Shown here: piece by piece, positions 1-8,045 of the stretch | Numbering within the stretch: the stretch's first letter is position 1 | Layout: each line of letters begins with the position of its first letter | DNA from: Halobacterium sp. DL1 | Lineage (GTDB): Archaea > Halobacteriota > Halobacteria > Halobacteriales > Halobacteriaceae | Assembly (NCBI GenBank): GCA_000230955.3 | Contig: CP007060.1 | Span: 1,426,001-1,490,000, forward strand | Direction: 5' to 3' | Length of the DNA: 64,000 bases | The notes under the pieces: model-generated | The model's database searches: none | What the model saw: only the letters and a program-made list of their open reading frames with translations | Told to the model about the DNA's origin: nothing | Made by a program: the position numbers and the translations under genes

Positions 1-2
1 GG

Positions 3-143
3 AGCCAGACGGCCCAGTTCGCGGCCATCGCCTACTGGTTCGGCTGGCTGTTCCTCGGGATGACCGCCATCCTCGGCGTCTTCATCGCGGTCAGTGGCTG
101 GATCGACCGGATGCGACTCTCCAGCCGGCAGAGCAAGTACTGA
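3..143 (+). CDS. C-terminal end of a membrane protein (5' end outside window)
   Basis: Reading frame 3 is open from the window edge to a TGA at 141-143 and encodes about 46 residues. It holds one strongly hydrophobic segment (roughly YWFGWLFLGMTAILGVFIAV) followed by a short basic tail, as in the last transmembrane helix of an integral membrane protein. The family cannot be told from this fragment. It is convergent with the next gene, whose stop lies 22 bases downstream. Codon use is GC-rich like its neighbours. Confidence 0.6.
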   Translation, partial: SQTAQFAAIAYWFGWLFLGMTAILGVFIAVSGWIDRMRLSSRQSKY

Positions 144-164
144 CGCGAAGCCAGCGACTCGATT

Positions 165-2204
165 CTACGCCGCTCGTACCGTCGCGTTCAGGGTCGTCCC
201 GTCGGGTCCAGCCCCTGGGACGAAGGCCGCCTCGCCGCCGCAGTTCCTGAGGTCGGTGCAGAGCTCTCGATACGGCGTCAGCGCCCGGTAGCCGTCCGCC
301 GTCTCCTCGACCGGGAGGCGAACGCGGTAGCTGAGGCCCGCGCCGTAGCCGCCGTCGACGAGGGCCTCGACAGTCACGCTCCCGTTCAGCGGCACGCTGG
401 CGTCCTCGGTCTCCGGAGCCAGTCCATCGAGACGAACGCGTCCGTCACGGACAACCACGTCGAACTCGGCGCTTCCACCGGCGTCCACCGCCCCGAGTGC
501 GTGGTGGACCCGCTCGTCGCCCGAGGAGAGCGTGAGGGTGACGCTCTCCGTCCACTCCGGGAGGCCGACACGCACGCCGGTCCGCAGCGCGTCCCCCGAA
601 ACCACCTGCACGCGCCGGAGGTCGGGCGTGACCGGCCGCGTCGAGTACGGCGACCACGACCCCCGGTAGACGTACCGGTAGAGCTCGCGGTCCGGGTAGG
701 CGTCCACGACGGCGAACTGGCGCTCCTCGAGCGCGTAGACGGTCCGCCCGTCGAACCCGGGGTCGTTGCGCAGCGGCTGGAACGGGTGGTTGAGCCACTC
801 CCCGTACGGCTCGGGGAGGAACACCACCGAGTCGGCGGGCGGCGACGGCTCGAACGGTTCGTAGGCGGCCTCGTAGTGGTCCGTGAGGTCGGCGTTCTCC
901 CGGAGTTGCGGCCCGGCGACGGACGCCGTCGCGGCGCCGAGTACCGCTCCCGTCACGACCAGCAGGGCGACCGCAGCGGGGCGAGCGCGGCCGGGCGAAA
1001 CGCGTCTCCGGACCGAGCGCCGGGCCACGTCCACGACGGCCAGCAGCCCGACTGCCGCGAACGCGCTCGCCGGCACGAGCAGGTCGAAGTGGTAGTACGG
1101 ACCGAGCGTCGAGACGAGGCCGTCGGTCGGGTCGCCCAGCGCGCCGAGCACGTTGCGGTTCCCCCAGAAGAGGAGGTTCCCCGCGACGACGCTGACGGCC
1201 GACCCTCCGAGGACTGCCGGGCGCCAGTCCCAGCCACGGTGGTGGGTCGCGTAGACGCCGACAGCCGCAAGTAGGGTGCCGAGCGCGCCGAACGGCCCCC
1301 ACGTCGTGAGGAACTCCCCGACCACCTCGGCGTTCGAGCGCACGGCGAGCCCGGGGGTGTACGTCAGTTCGTAGCCGAGAATCGCGCGGCGGCCGAACCC
1401 GAGGCCGTCGAGGGGCGCGAACGCCTGGTACGGGAACAGCAGCGGCGACCCCGTGACGACGGCGTTGTACGCGAGCGTGACGGCGACGCCGAGGAGGCCG
1501 ACGGCCGCGGTAGCGCTGCGGCGCCGGACGACCGGGCCCGTCGAGCGGTCGCGGAGCGCGGGCAGCAGCGTCCAGACGGCGTGCGCGACGAACGGGGCGG
1601 CGAACAGTACAGCCGTGTACGGTCGCGTGAAGAACGCGAGTCCGGTCGCCGCGCCCGCGATCGCAGCCCATCGTGGGCTCCCGGTGCGCTCGGCGCGGAA
1701 GTACGCGAGCGCGAACGTGAGGTTCAGCATCGTCGTCGGCGCGTACGGGAGGAAGAGACCGGACTGCACGAGGAACAGCGGGGAGCAGAGCAGGGCGACG
1801 CCGGCCACCACGCCGGTCCGGTGGTCGAATACCTCCCGAACGACGCCGTAGAGCAGGGCGACGGTGGCGGCGGCGACGGCGGGTAGCGCGTAGCGGAACG
1901 ACCCCGCGAGTTCGCCGAGCGCGAAGACCGCGGCGGTCGGCGGCGCGTACTTGGGGTAGAGGCCGCTCGCCGAGTCGACGAAGAACCACGGCCGGAACGC
2001 GTCCTCGACGGGCGGGCGGAGGAACAGCTGGCCGTCGATGAGCATCGCGGCCTGCTGGAGGTAGACCGCCTCGTCGTGGTTCGTAGAGTGGTACGGGAAG
2101 AGGTGGACGGAGACGGCGAACGCGACGACTGCGGCGACGCCGGCGAGCGCGAGCGGTGCGAGGGGGAGGCGATCGATGGCCCCGCGCACGCGCTGGTCGT
2201 CCAT
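165..2204 (-). CDS. GT-C fold (GT39/ArnT-like) membrane glycosyltransferase-like protein
   Basis: The 679-residue protein has about ten hydrophobic helices in its first 430 residues and a C-terminal domain of about 250 residues that is largely soluble and beta-rich. After the first helix it has the acidic loop motif NHDEAVYLQQA, typical of GT-C lipid-linked-sugar transferases (PMT/ArnT/GT39), where the acidic pair binds the donor. Seen: topology and DE motif. Inferred: transfer of a sugar from a polyprenyl-phosphate donor to an exported protein or lipid at the outer membrane face. Its ATG overlaps the stop of the upstream ABC ATPase (TAATG), so it is the last gene of the iron-transport operon. 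The acceptor is unknown. It could also be a GT-C paralogue of unknown substrate. Confidence 0.7.
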   Translation of the reverse strand: MDDQRVRGAIDRLPLAPLALAGVAAVVAFAVSVHLFPYHSTNHDEAVYLQQAAMLIDGQLFLRPPVEDAFRPWFFVDSASGLYPKYAPPTAAVFALGELAGSFRYALPAVAAATVALLYGVVREVFDHRTGVVAGVALLCSPLFLVQSGLFLPYAPTTMLNLTFALAYFRAERTGSPRWAAIAGAATGLAFFTRPYTAVLFAAPFVAHAVWTLLPALRDRSTGPVVRRRSATAAVGLLGVAVTLAYNAVVTGSPLLFPYQAFAPLDGLGFGRRAILGYELTYTPGLAVRSNAEVVGEFLTTWGPFGALGTLLAAVGVYATHHRGWDWRPAVLGGSAVSVVAGNLLFWGNRNVLGALGDPTDGLVSTLGPYYHFDLLVPASAFAAVGLLAVVDVARRSVRRRVSPGRARPAAVALLVVTGAVLGAATASVAGPQLRENADLTDHYEAAYEPFEPSPPADSVVFLPEPYGEWLNHPFQPLRNDPGFDGRTVYALEERQFAVVDAYPDRELYRYVYRGSWSPYSTRPVTPDLRRVQVVSGDALRTGVRVGLPEWTESVTLTLSSGDERVHHALGAVDAGGSAEFDVVVRDGRVRLDGLAPETEDASVPLNGSVTVEALVDGGYGAGLSYRVRLPVEETADGYRALTPYRELCTDLRNCGGEAAFVPGAGPDGTTLNATVRAA

Positions 2205-3340
2205 TATCGGGTCGGGTACCAGGCCAGCGAGTGGTCCGACACCAGATCGACCGTCACGGGTTCGCCGACGTCCATGTCTTCGGCGTGGTTGTGGAGGCAG
2301 CGCACCACGTCGCCGTTGTCGAGTTCGACGTGGTAGATGAACGAGGGGCCGGTGTACTGGCGCTGGACGATGACGCCGTTCGCGTTCGCCTCGTTGGCGG
2401 GAACGGCGCGCAGGTCGTCGGGGCGCACGAGCACGTCGACCATCGCGCCCGTGTAGCCGTCGGAGAGCCCCTTCAGGAGCCCGCGGTCGTAGGAACCGAT
2501 GCGTGTGTCGACGGTCTGCTCGCCGACGCGCCCGGAGAGGAAGCCGGCCTGGCCGAGGAAAGAGGCGACGAACCGCGACTCGGGGTGTTCGAAGACGGAC
2601 TCGGGGTCGCCGACCTGCTCGAGGCGGCCGTCGTTGAGCACAGCGACGCGGTCCGAAATCGAGAGCGCCTCCTCCTGGTCGTGGGTGACCGAGACAGCGG
2701 TGACGCCCGCCTCCTTGAGGATACGCCGGACCTCCTCGCGCATCTCGACACGGAGTCGCACGTCGAGGTTCGAGAACGGTTCGTCGAGCAGGAGGATGTC
2801 GGGTTCGGGCGCGAGGCTCCGGGCGAGCGCCACACGCTGCTGTTGCCCGCCGGAGAGCTGGTCGGGCGAGCGTTCGCCCATTCCGGGCATGTCGACGAGT
2901 TCGAGGAGGGCGTCGACGCGCTCCGCGGTGGCCTCGTCGTCGAGGTCGGTCAGCCCGAACGCGACGTTCTCCCGGACCGAGAGGTGGGGGAACAGCGCGA
3001 AGTCCTGGAAGACGATGCCGACGCCGCGGGTCTCGGCGTCCTCGAACGTCCCGGGGCCGGCGACGGTGTCACCGGACAGCGAGATGGTGCCCTCGGTCGG
3101 GCGTTCGAGGCCAGCGAGCAGACGCAGCGTCGTGGTCTTCCCGCAGCCGGAGGGACCGAGCAGCGTGAGGAGTTCGCCGTCGCGCACGGTGAGCGTGAGG
3201 TCGGTGACCGCCGTCTCCGTCCCGTACTCCTTCGTGACGCCGTCGAGTTCCAGCACCGTCTCTGGTTCGTCCGGCTCGGCCTTCGCGTCGCTGTCTCCGG
3301 GTTCCGTCGCCGTCTCCGTCGTGACGTCTGGGTCAGCCAT
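2204..3340 (-). CDS. ABC transporter ATP-binding protein, iron(III)/thiamine type
   Basis: The protein has 378 residues counted from the ATG at 3340; upstream start codons lie inside the permease gene. Walker A is LLGPSGCGKTTTLRLLAG, the signature is LSGGQQQRVALARSL, Walker B is DILLLDEPFSNLD, and the switch His sits in VTHDQEEAL. A C-terminal TOBE-like regulatory domain (about residues 280-375) follows, as in FbpC/PotA-type ATPases. It powers the permease encoded just upstream, with which it overlaps by 8 bases. The first 35 residues are an acidic low-complexity stretch. Substrate is inferred from the binding protein of the same operon. Confidence 0.9.
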   Translation of the reverse strand: MADPDVTTETATEPGDSDAKAEPDEPETVLELDGVTKEYGTETAVTDLTLTVRDGELLTLLGPSGCGKTTTLRLLAGLERPTEGTISLSGDTVAGPGTFEDAETRGVGIVFQDFALFPHLSVRENVAFGLTDLDDEATAERVDALLELVDMPGMGERSPDQLSGGQQQRVALARSLAPEPDILLLDEPFSNLDVRLRVEMREEVRRILKEAGVTAVSVTHDQEEALSISDRVAVLNDGRLEQVGDPESVFEHPESRFVASFLGQAGFLSGRVGEQTVDTRIGSYDRGLLKGLSDGYTGAMVDVLVRPDDLRAVPANEANANGVIVQRQYTGPSFIYHVELDNGDVVRCLHNHAEDMDVGEPVTVDLVSDHSLAWYPTR

Positions 3341-4943
3341 TGTATCGTTCCTGTGCGAGGATGACGACCATCGAGAGCGCCGACACGCCCACGAGGACGA
3401 GCGCGGGCACCGCGGCCGCGCCGTACGAGCCCGCTCCTCTGACGAGCCAGATGTAGGAGACCAGGGTTTCAAAGCCTAACGGACTGAGCATCAGCGTCGC
3501 CGGGAGCTCCTTCATCGTCGTGAGGAAGACGAGCGCGGCGCCCGCCGCGACGCCTGGCGCGATGAGCGGCAGCGTCACCTCGCGGAACGCAGCCGTCGAC
3601 GAGCGGCCGAGCGTGCGCGCGGCCTCCGTCAGCTTCGGGTCCACCTGGAGCACCGACGAGCGCACGGTACCGACGGCCTGCGGGAGGAAGCGCACGACGT
3701 AGGCGAATACGAGCAGCGGGAGCGTCTGGTAGAGCGACGTGGCGTACTCCGTGGAGAAGAAGATGAGCGCGAGCCCGATGACGACACCCGGGACGGCGTA
3801 GCCGACGTACGTGAGGCGGTCGGCGACGGTCGAGACGAGGGAGTCCGAGCGCGCCGAGTAGCCCGCCACGGGGAGCGCGAGCAGGATGGCGGCGAGCGCG
3901 GCGGCCACGGCAACCTTCACGGAGTTCCACGCTACCCCGGGTTCGAACGTGAAGACGGTCGCGCCCGCCTGTTCGAGCCAGAGAACGAGCACGCCCAGGG
4001 GGACGGCCAGGGCGAGCCCCGCTACCGCGGTACAGAACGCGAGCGCGGGCAGCGTCCAGGCGCCGAGTTCGATGCGTCCGGGCTGGCGGGAGCCCCGCGA
4101 GATGTACGCCGCGCTGTCACCGCCGAGGCGGGATTCGAGGGCGAGCACGACGGCGACGACGCCGAGCAGCTGTAGTGAGAGCAGCGCCGGGAACCCCTCG
4201 GGGACGCCGAGGCTCTGCTGGGCGACGTATATCTGCTGGGTGAACACCTGGTAGCGCATGATGGATGGCGTGCCGAAGTCCGAGAGTGCGTACAGCGCGG
4301 CGAGCAGCGCGCCCGCCGTGACGCCGGGGAGAATCTGGGGGACGGTGACGCGTTTGAACGCCTCCCAACGGGAGTGGTTGAGGGTGCGCGCGGCTTCGAC
4401 CAGCGTGCCGTCGAAGGAGAGCAGCGCGGCCCGCGTCGTGAGGAAGACGTAGGGGTAGGTGAACAGAATCAGCACGAGTGCGGTGCCGTGGAGTCCGTAG
4501 ATGGCGGGGATGCGTTCGATGCCGAGCGGCGCGAGCGCGTCCGCCAGGTCACCCCGGGGGCCGAACGCGCTGACGAACGTGAACGCGCCGATGTAGCTGG
4601 GGACGACGAGCGGGAGCGCGGCGACGATGGTCCAGAACCGCCGCCCCGGGAGGTCGGTCTGGACGGTCAACACCGCCAGCGGGACGCCGACGAGCACGCA
4701 GCCGAGGGTCACCCAGAAGACGAGCACGAGGCTGTTGACGAGCGTCGTGACGCTGCCCGAGTAGGTGAACAGCCCGAGCAGGTGGCCGAGCCCGTAGTTC
4801 GACGCGCGGACGAAGAGGACGACGAGCGGCAGCGAGACGAGCGCGGCGACGGCTGCGGCGACGAGCGCGAGACCGAGGCCGCTGGCGCCGTCGTCGCCCG
4901 CGGCAGCGGCCTTCAGCCGTTCGATGCGCTCGCTGGTCGCCAT
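3333..4943 (-). CDS. ABC transporter permease, fused two-domain FbpB/ThiP type
   Basis: The 536-residue protein has about twelve transmembrane helices in two homologous halves, each with an EAA-type loop (EAARTLNHSRWEAFKRVTVPQI near residue 190; EAARTLGRSSTAAFREVTLP near residue 440). Bacterial and archaeal iron(III) and thiamine importers often have such a fused permease, so one polypeptide forms the whole membrane channel. The ATG is one base after the stop of the substrate-binding protein gene and its end overlaps the ATPase start, so the three genes are translationally coupled. Motifs longer than needed for family assignment are absent; the substrate is inferred only. Confidence 0.9.
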   Translation of the reverse strand: MATSERIERLKAAAAGDDGASGLGLALVAAAVAALVSLPLVVLFVRASNYGLGHLLGLFTYSGSVTTLVNSLVLVFWVTLGCVLVGVPLAVLTVQTDLPGRRFWTIVAALPLVVPSYIGAFTFVSAFGPRGDLADALAPLGIERIPAIYGLHGTALVLILFTYPYVFLTTRAALLSFDGTLVEAARTLNHSRWEAFKRVTVPQILPGVTAGALLAALYALSDFGTPSIMRYQVFTQQIYVAQQSLGVPEGFPALLSLQLLGVVAVVLALESRLGGDSAAYISRGSRQPGRIELGAWTLPALAFCTAVAGLALAVPLGVLVLWLEQAGATVFTFEPGVAWNSVKVAVAAALAAILLALPVAGYSARSDSLVSTVADRLTYVGYAVPGVVIGLALIFFSTEYATSLYQTLPLLVFAYVVRFLPQAVGTVRSSVLQVDPKLTEAARTLGRSSTAAFREVTLPLIAPGVAAGAALVFLTTMKELPATLMLSPLGFETLVSYIWLVRGAGSYGAAAVPALVLVGVSALSMVVILAQERYNG

Positions 4944-6086
4944 CTACGAGAGGATGCCGACGTCCCGGAGCATCGAGAGCGTGGGCTGTACGTTCGAGAG
5001 CTTCTGGAGGTCGATCTCCGGCGGTTCGAGTTCGTCGATGGTCGGGAGCGGGCCGACCGGTTCCACGCCGGAGATCATCGGGTAGGCGAAGCCGCGGGTG
5101 GCGATGAACTCCTGGGCCTCCGCGGAGAGCAGGTGGCGGACGAACAGGTTCGCGAGGTCCTGCTTGCCCGAGCCGCCGAGGACGGACGCGCCGGAGACGT
5201 TGACGAGTGCGCCCGCGTCGTTCTTCGTGAACGCGAGGCCGAGGGGTGCGTTCTCTCGGCGCGCGAGCACGCGGATGGCGTAGTAGTGGTTCGCGAACCC
5301 GGCTCCGATTTCGCCGTTGGCGGCCGATTCGGAGACCAGGAACTCGTTGTCGTAGCGGGCGACGTTCTGGTCGACCATGTTCTGGAGCCACTGCCGGGTC
5401 GCCTCGTCGCCGCGCTGGAGGCGCATCGCGGTGACGAACGAGTGGAACGCGCCGTACGTCGGCGCCCACCCCATCGCGCCCGAGAATCGGTCGTCGGTGG
5501 CGAAGGCCGCGACGTCGGTCGGGATGTCGGAGGCCGCGAACTGCTCGGTGTTGTACGGAATAGCGCGTGCGCGTCCTGCGACGCCGACCCACTGGCCAGT
5601 CTTGAACGCGTCCGGGACCGGCGAGAGCGCCTCGGAGGAGAGCTGCGTCGTCGCACCGGCGTCCGCGACGTAGGCCAGCGACCCGGCGTCGACCGACCAG
5701 AACACGTCCGCCCGGACGGTGTCGTTCTCGTGTTCCTGTTCGATCTGCTTGGCGAGCTGTGAGGAGGGCTGGACGCTCCAGGTCGCCTCGAAGCCGTCGT
5801 AGTAGCGGTTGAACAGTTCGAGGAGGTTCTCGTAGCGGCCGCCCTCGCCGCCGCCCAGGTAGACGTTGAGTTTGCCCTCGAGGTCCGGGAGGTCCTCGAT
5901 GGAGGTGCCGCCGGGTGCGGGTCGACTGGAGACGAGCGGCCCCGAGCCGCGGAAGTCCGCGAGTCCCGGCTGCCCGCTGCTGCCGTTCCCGCCGAGAAGT
6001 CCAGAACAGCCCGCGAGACCGCTCGCAGCTACCGTACCGGTCGCCGCGAGGAAGCGCCGACGCGTGCGTCCGAATCCATCGCTCAT
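4944..6086 (-). CDS. ABC transporter substrate-binding lipoprotein, probable iron(III)
   Basis: The 380-residue protein starts at the ATG at 6086. It has a twin-arginine motif (RRRFLAATG) and a lipobox (GLAGC), so it should be exported by Tat and anchored by a lipid on the Cys near residue 26. The rest resembles the AfuA/FbpA iron-binding family (LNVYLGGGEGGRYENLLELF near the start, GRARAIPYNTEQF in the middle, with a conserved Tyr). It is the first gene of the operon with permease and ATPase. A metal-repressor-type palindrome lies 8 bases before the start codon. Thiamine or a phosphorylated solute are possible alternatives, but the operator favours iron. Confidence 0.85.
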   Translation of the reverse strand: MSDGFGRTRRRFLAATGTVAASGLAGCSGLLGGNGSSGQPGLADFRGSGPLVSSRPAPGGTSIEDLPDLEGKLNVYLGGGEGGRYENLLELFNRYYDGFEATWSVQPSSQLAKQIEQEHENDTVRADVFWSVDAGSLAYVADAGATTQLSSEALSPVPDAFKTGQWVGVAGRARAIPYNTEQFAASDIPTDVAAFATDDRFSGAMGWAPTYGAFHSFVTAMRLQRGDEATRQWLQNMVDQNVARYDNEFLVSESAANGEIGAGFANHYYAIRVLARRENAPLGLAFTKNDAGALVNVSGASVLGGSGKQDLANLFVRHLLSAEAQEFIATRGFAYPMISGVEPVGPLPTIDELEPPEIDLQKLSNVQPTLSMLRDVGILS

Positions 6087-6093
6087 AGGGGAA

Positions 6094-6119
6094 TTAGGTC
6101 GGCCTAAAACTCTTATAGC
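6094..6119 (-). promoter_or_regulatory. Promoter with DtxR/Idr-type operator upstream of the iron ABC operon
   Basis: The palindrome TTAGGTCGGCCTAA (6094-6107) has 5-bp perfect outer arms, one mismatched inner pair and a central CG pair, and matches the TTAGGYnnRCCTAA pattern of DtxR-family iron/manganese repressors. On the minus strand a TATA element GCTATAAGA lies at 6111-6119, about 29 bases before the ATG at 6086. The operator therefore sits between TATA box and start of a nearly leaderless transcript, an ideal position for repression. Confidence 0.7.
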
Positions 6120-6132
6120 TACCGGTTCGTAC

Positions 6133-7281
6133 TCAGTCGTCGGCCGTCGCGGCGACGCGCTGGTCGGCGACCGCGTCCAGGCAGTCCACCCAGTCCAGCA
6201 GGTACTCGCCGCACTCGTTGAGGAAGGCGCCGTTGTTGTACTCCTCGTAGTCCCCTTCCGCGAGCCGCTCGCCGACTGCGCGTGCGACCGCTGCGTACGA
6301 CTGCTCGCCGACCTCCGCGGCGGCGACCTCTCTCCAGAAGTGCTCGTTGAGTTCGAGGCCCGCAACCTCGTTGGCGAGGTCGTCGAACGTCGAGCGTGGA
6401 GCCTTGTTGTGCTCGCAGAGCGGCGCGCCGTTGTAGACGTCGCCGCCCACCAGGTCGGCGGCGCGCTTCAGCAGGACGCCGCTCCAGATGTCGTCGAAGC
6501 GCCCGACGTCCCACGCGTTGTCGTCCATCGGGAACTGGTAGAACGCGGGGATGACCTCGCGGCGGAACGCCAGGTTCATCGAGCAGACGGTGAGGTAGTC
6601 GTCCTCGCGCGCGACGAAGTCCCGCTCGAAGTCCTCGAAGTCGGTTCGCGTCTGGGCTTGTCCCTGCAGGTCGCCGTCCATCAGGATGCGGACGGCGTCT
6701 AGGTCAGGGACGTTCGTCCAGAGGCCCTGGGAGGCGACGACGTGGTCGACCTCGGTCGTGCCGACGTCGACGTCCTCGTCCATCGCCGAATAGGGGTAGC
6801 CCCGCGGGTAGAGGTCGGTGTCGGACTGGTAGAGCACGTTCACCCAGTTCTCGTCGGAGGTCACCGCTTCGACCTCGCCCTCGTAGTGGAGGTTGTCGAG
6901 GTGGGTTCCGAAGAAGTCCCACTCGTCGTGTGGGAGCGTGTCGTCGTCGACGAACACGCCGTAGTCGAAGTCGTTGGCCCACATGTACAGCAGGCCGAAC
7001 GACGTCTGGGCGTGGCTGGCGGCGGGGACGAGGTGGCTGTAGTCGGCGACGCCGTGTTCGTCGAACCACTCCTCGCGGTCCGACCCGTCGAAGACGGCGC
7101 CGGCGACGCCCTCGTCGTCGAGCATCTCTCGCATCCCGTCGGTGTCACAGAACTCCTCGGTGACGAGCACCACGAACAGGCGGTCGAGGTCGAAGCCGTG
7201 GTCGCGGGCGTTCCGGAAGTACGAGTGCACGCACTCCCACTCGCGTATCGTGGGGACGACGACGCAGACGTCTCGGCTCAT
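6133..7281 (-). CDS. Reversibly glycosylated polypeptide / UDP-arabinopyranose mutase-like protein (GT75-like)
   Basis: The 382-residue soluble protein matches the plant RGP/UAM family (GT75; older name alpha-1,4-glucan-protein synthase) motif by motif: VVVPTIRE at the N-terminus, the metal-binding DDD in FVDDDTLP, RGYPYS, SQGLWTNVPDLDA, CSMNLAFRREVIP and GRFDDIWSG. These proteins bind a nucleotide sugar, glycosylate themselves on an Arg and interconvert UDP-arabinose forms; whether this one does so is unknown. No signal peptide or membrane helix is seen, so it is cytoplasmic. It has its own promoter with a perfect metal-repressor palindrome 17 bases before the ATG and lies beside the iron ABC/GT-C operon. 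A different nucleotide-sugar activity is quite possible. Confidence 0.75.
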   Translation of the reverse strand: MSRDVCVVVPTIREWECVHSYFRNARDHGFDLDRLFVVLVTEEFCDTDGMREMLDDEGVAGAVFDGSDREEWFDEHGVADYSHLVPAASHAQTSFGLLYMWANDFDYGVFVDDDTLPHDEWDFFGTHLDNLHYEGEVEAVTSDENWVNVLYQSDTDLYPRGYPYSAMDEDVDVGTTEVDHVVASQGLWTNVPDLDAVRILMDGDLQGQAQTRTDFEDFERDFVAREDDYLTVCSMNLAFRREVIPAFYQFPMDDNAWDVGRFDDIWSGVLLKRAADLVGGDVYNGAPLCEHNKAPRSTFDDLANEVAGLELNEHFWREVAAAEVGEQSYAAVARAVGERLAEGDYEEYNNGAFLNECGEYLLDWVDCLDAVADQRVAATADD

Positions 7282-7297
7282 CGGTTACAGCCTTCTA

Positions 7298-7313
7298 TTT
7301 AGGCTGGCCTAAA
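7298..7313 (-). promoter_or_regulatory. Perfect DtxR/Idr-type operator of the GT75-like gene
   Basis: TTTAGGCTGGCCTAAA has 7-bp perfect inverted arms and a 2-base spacer, a close match to archaeal and actinobacterial DtxR-family boxes. It is 17 bases upstream of the ATG at 7281 and lies in the only intergenic gap before that gene. On the minus strand a TATA-like CTTTTAG overlaps its distal edge, about 37 bases before the ATG. Confidence 0.7.
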
Positions 7314-7331
7314 AGGTGTGTCGTTGTCGGC

Positions 7332-8045
7332 TCACGAGATGCCCGCGACCGACTGCTGGAGCCGGATCGTCGGCGGCACCAGCAGGCCGCCGAGGAGGAC
7401 GAGGAAGACGTAGGACATCGAGTCGGCCACGGCAGCGGGTGCGACGAGCGCCACGAGCCCCGCGACTGCGACGCCCGTCGCGCAGACGAGCACGATGAGG
7501 AGGTGGCGGCGGAGCGTGTCCATCGTCGTGCCGTGCGCCAGCGCCTCCAGTCGTTCGCTGAACGCCACGCCGTACGCTGCGAACGCGAGCGCGCCGACCC
7601 CTTTGATGATGGCCGTGGCAGTGGTGTCACCGAGCGCGACGACGACGACCCACTCGGCGGCGATGACCAGCACGAACGCGAACTCGATGGTCCGCACCTG
7701 CTCCAGCGAGAGGTCGCGTTCTTCTGGCGGTGGGGCGAGTGCGCTGTCGTAGTACACCTCCCGCATCGCGAACGCCACGAACGCGATACCGAACAGCAGC
7801 GAGAGGTCGCCGAACGCCCGCACAACGTTGCCGCCGCCCAGCATCAGCGCGAGTCCGCAGAGGGCGAACGCCGACAGCGCGATGCCGAGGTACGAGAGGT
7901 AACTCCAGAAGTCCTCGTGGCCCTCCATGCGGTCGAGTTCGAAGTTCTGGAGCGCGTAGTAGGTGAACGCGACGCCGGAGACGAGCACGATGCCGTAGCC
8001 GGTGAACTCCAGCGCCGAGAGCACGTTCGCGGCCGCTGTCGCCAT
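7332..8045 (-). CDS. Seven-helix membrane protein paired with the HEAT/pseudokinase protein
   Basis: The 237-residue protein starts at the ATG at 8045, which shares one base with the stop of the upstream gene (TGATG). It has about seven hydrophobic helices with short loops and one acidic loop (EERDLSLEQ). No catalytic motif or known family is recognised. Tight coupling suggests that it works with the HEAT/pseudokinase protein, for example as its membrane partner, but this is inference. The alternative upstream starts lie inside the preceding gene and were rejected. Confidence 0.7.
   Translation of the reverse strand: MATAAANVLSALEFTGYGIVLVSGVAFTYYALQNFELDRMEGHEDFWSYLSYLGIALSAFALCGLALMLGGGNVVRAFGDLSLLFGIAFVAFAMREVYYDSALAPPPEERDLSLEQVRTIEFAFVLVIAAEWVVVVALGDTTATAIIKGVGALAFAAYGVAFSERLEALAHGTTMDTLRRHLLIVLVCATGVAVAGLVALVAPAAVADSMSYVFLVLLGGLLVPPTIRLQQSVAGIS

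Noticed and set aside
2156-3364. A 402-codon open frame antisense to the ABC ATPase
   Set aside because: The ATPase motifs on the minus strand are complete; the plus reading shows no motif.
3470-3480. Half-site GCCTAA resembling the DtxR box
   Set aside because: It lies inside the permease coding sequence, has no second arm and no promoter nearby.
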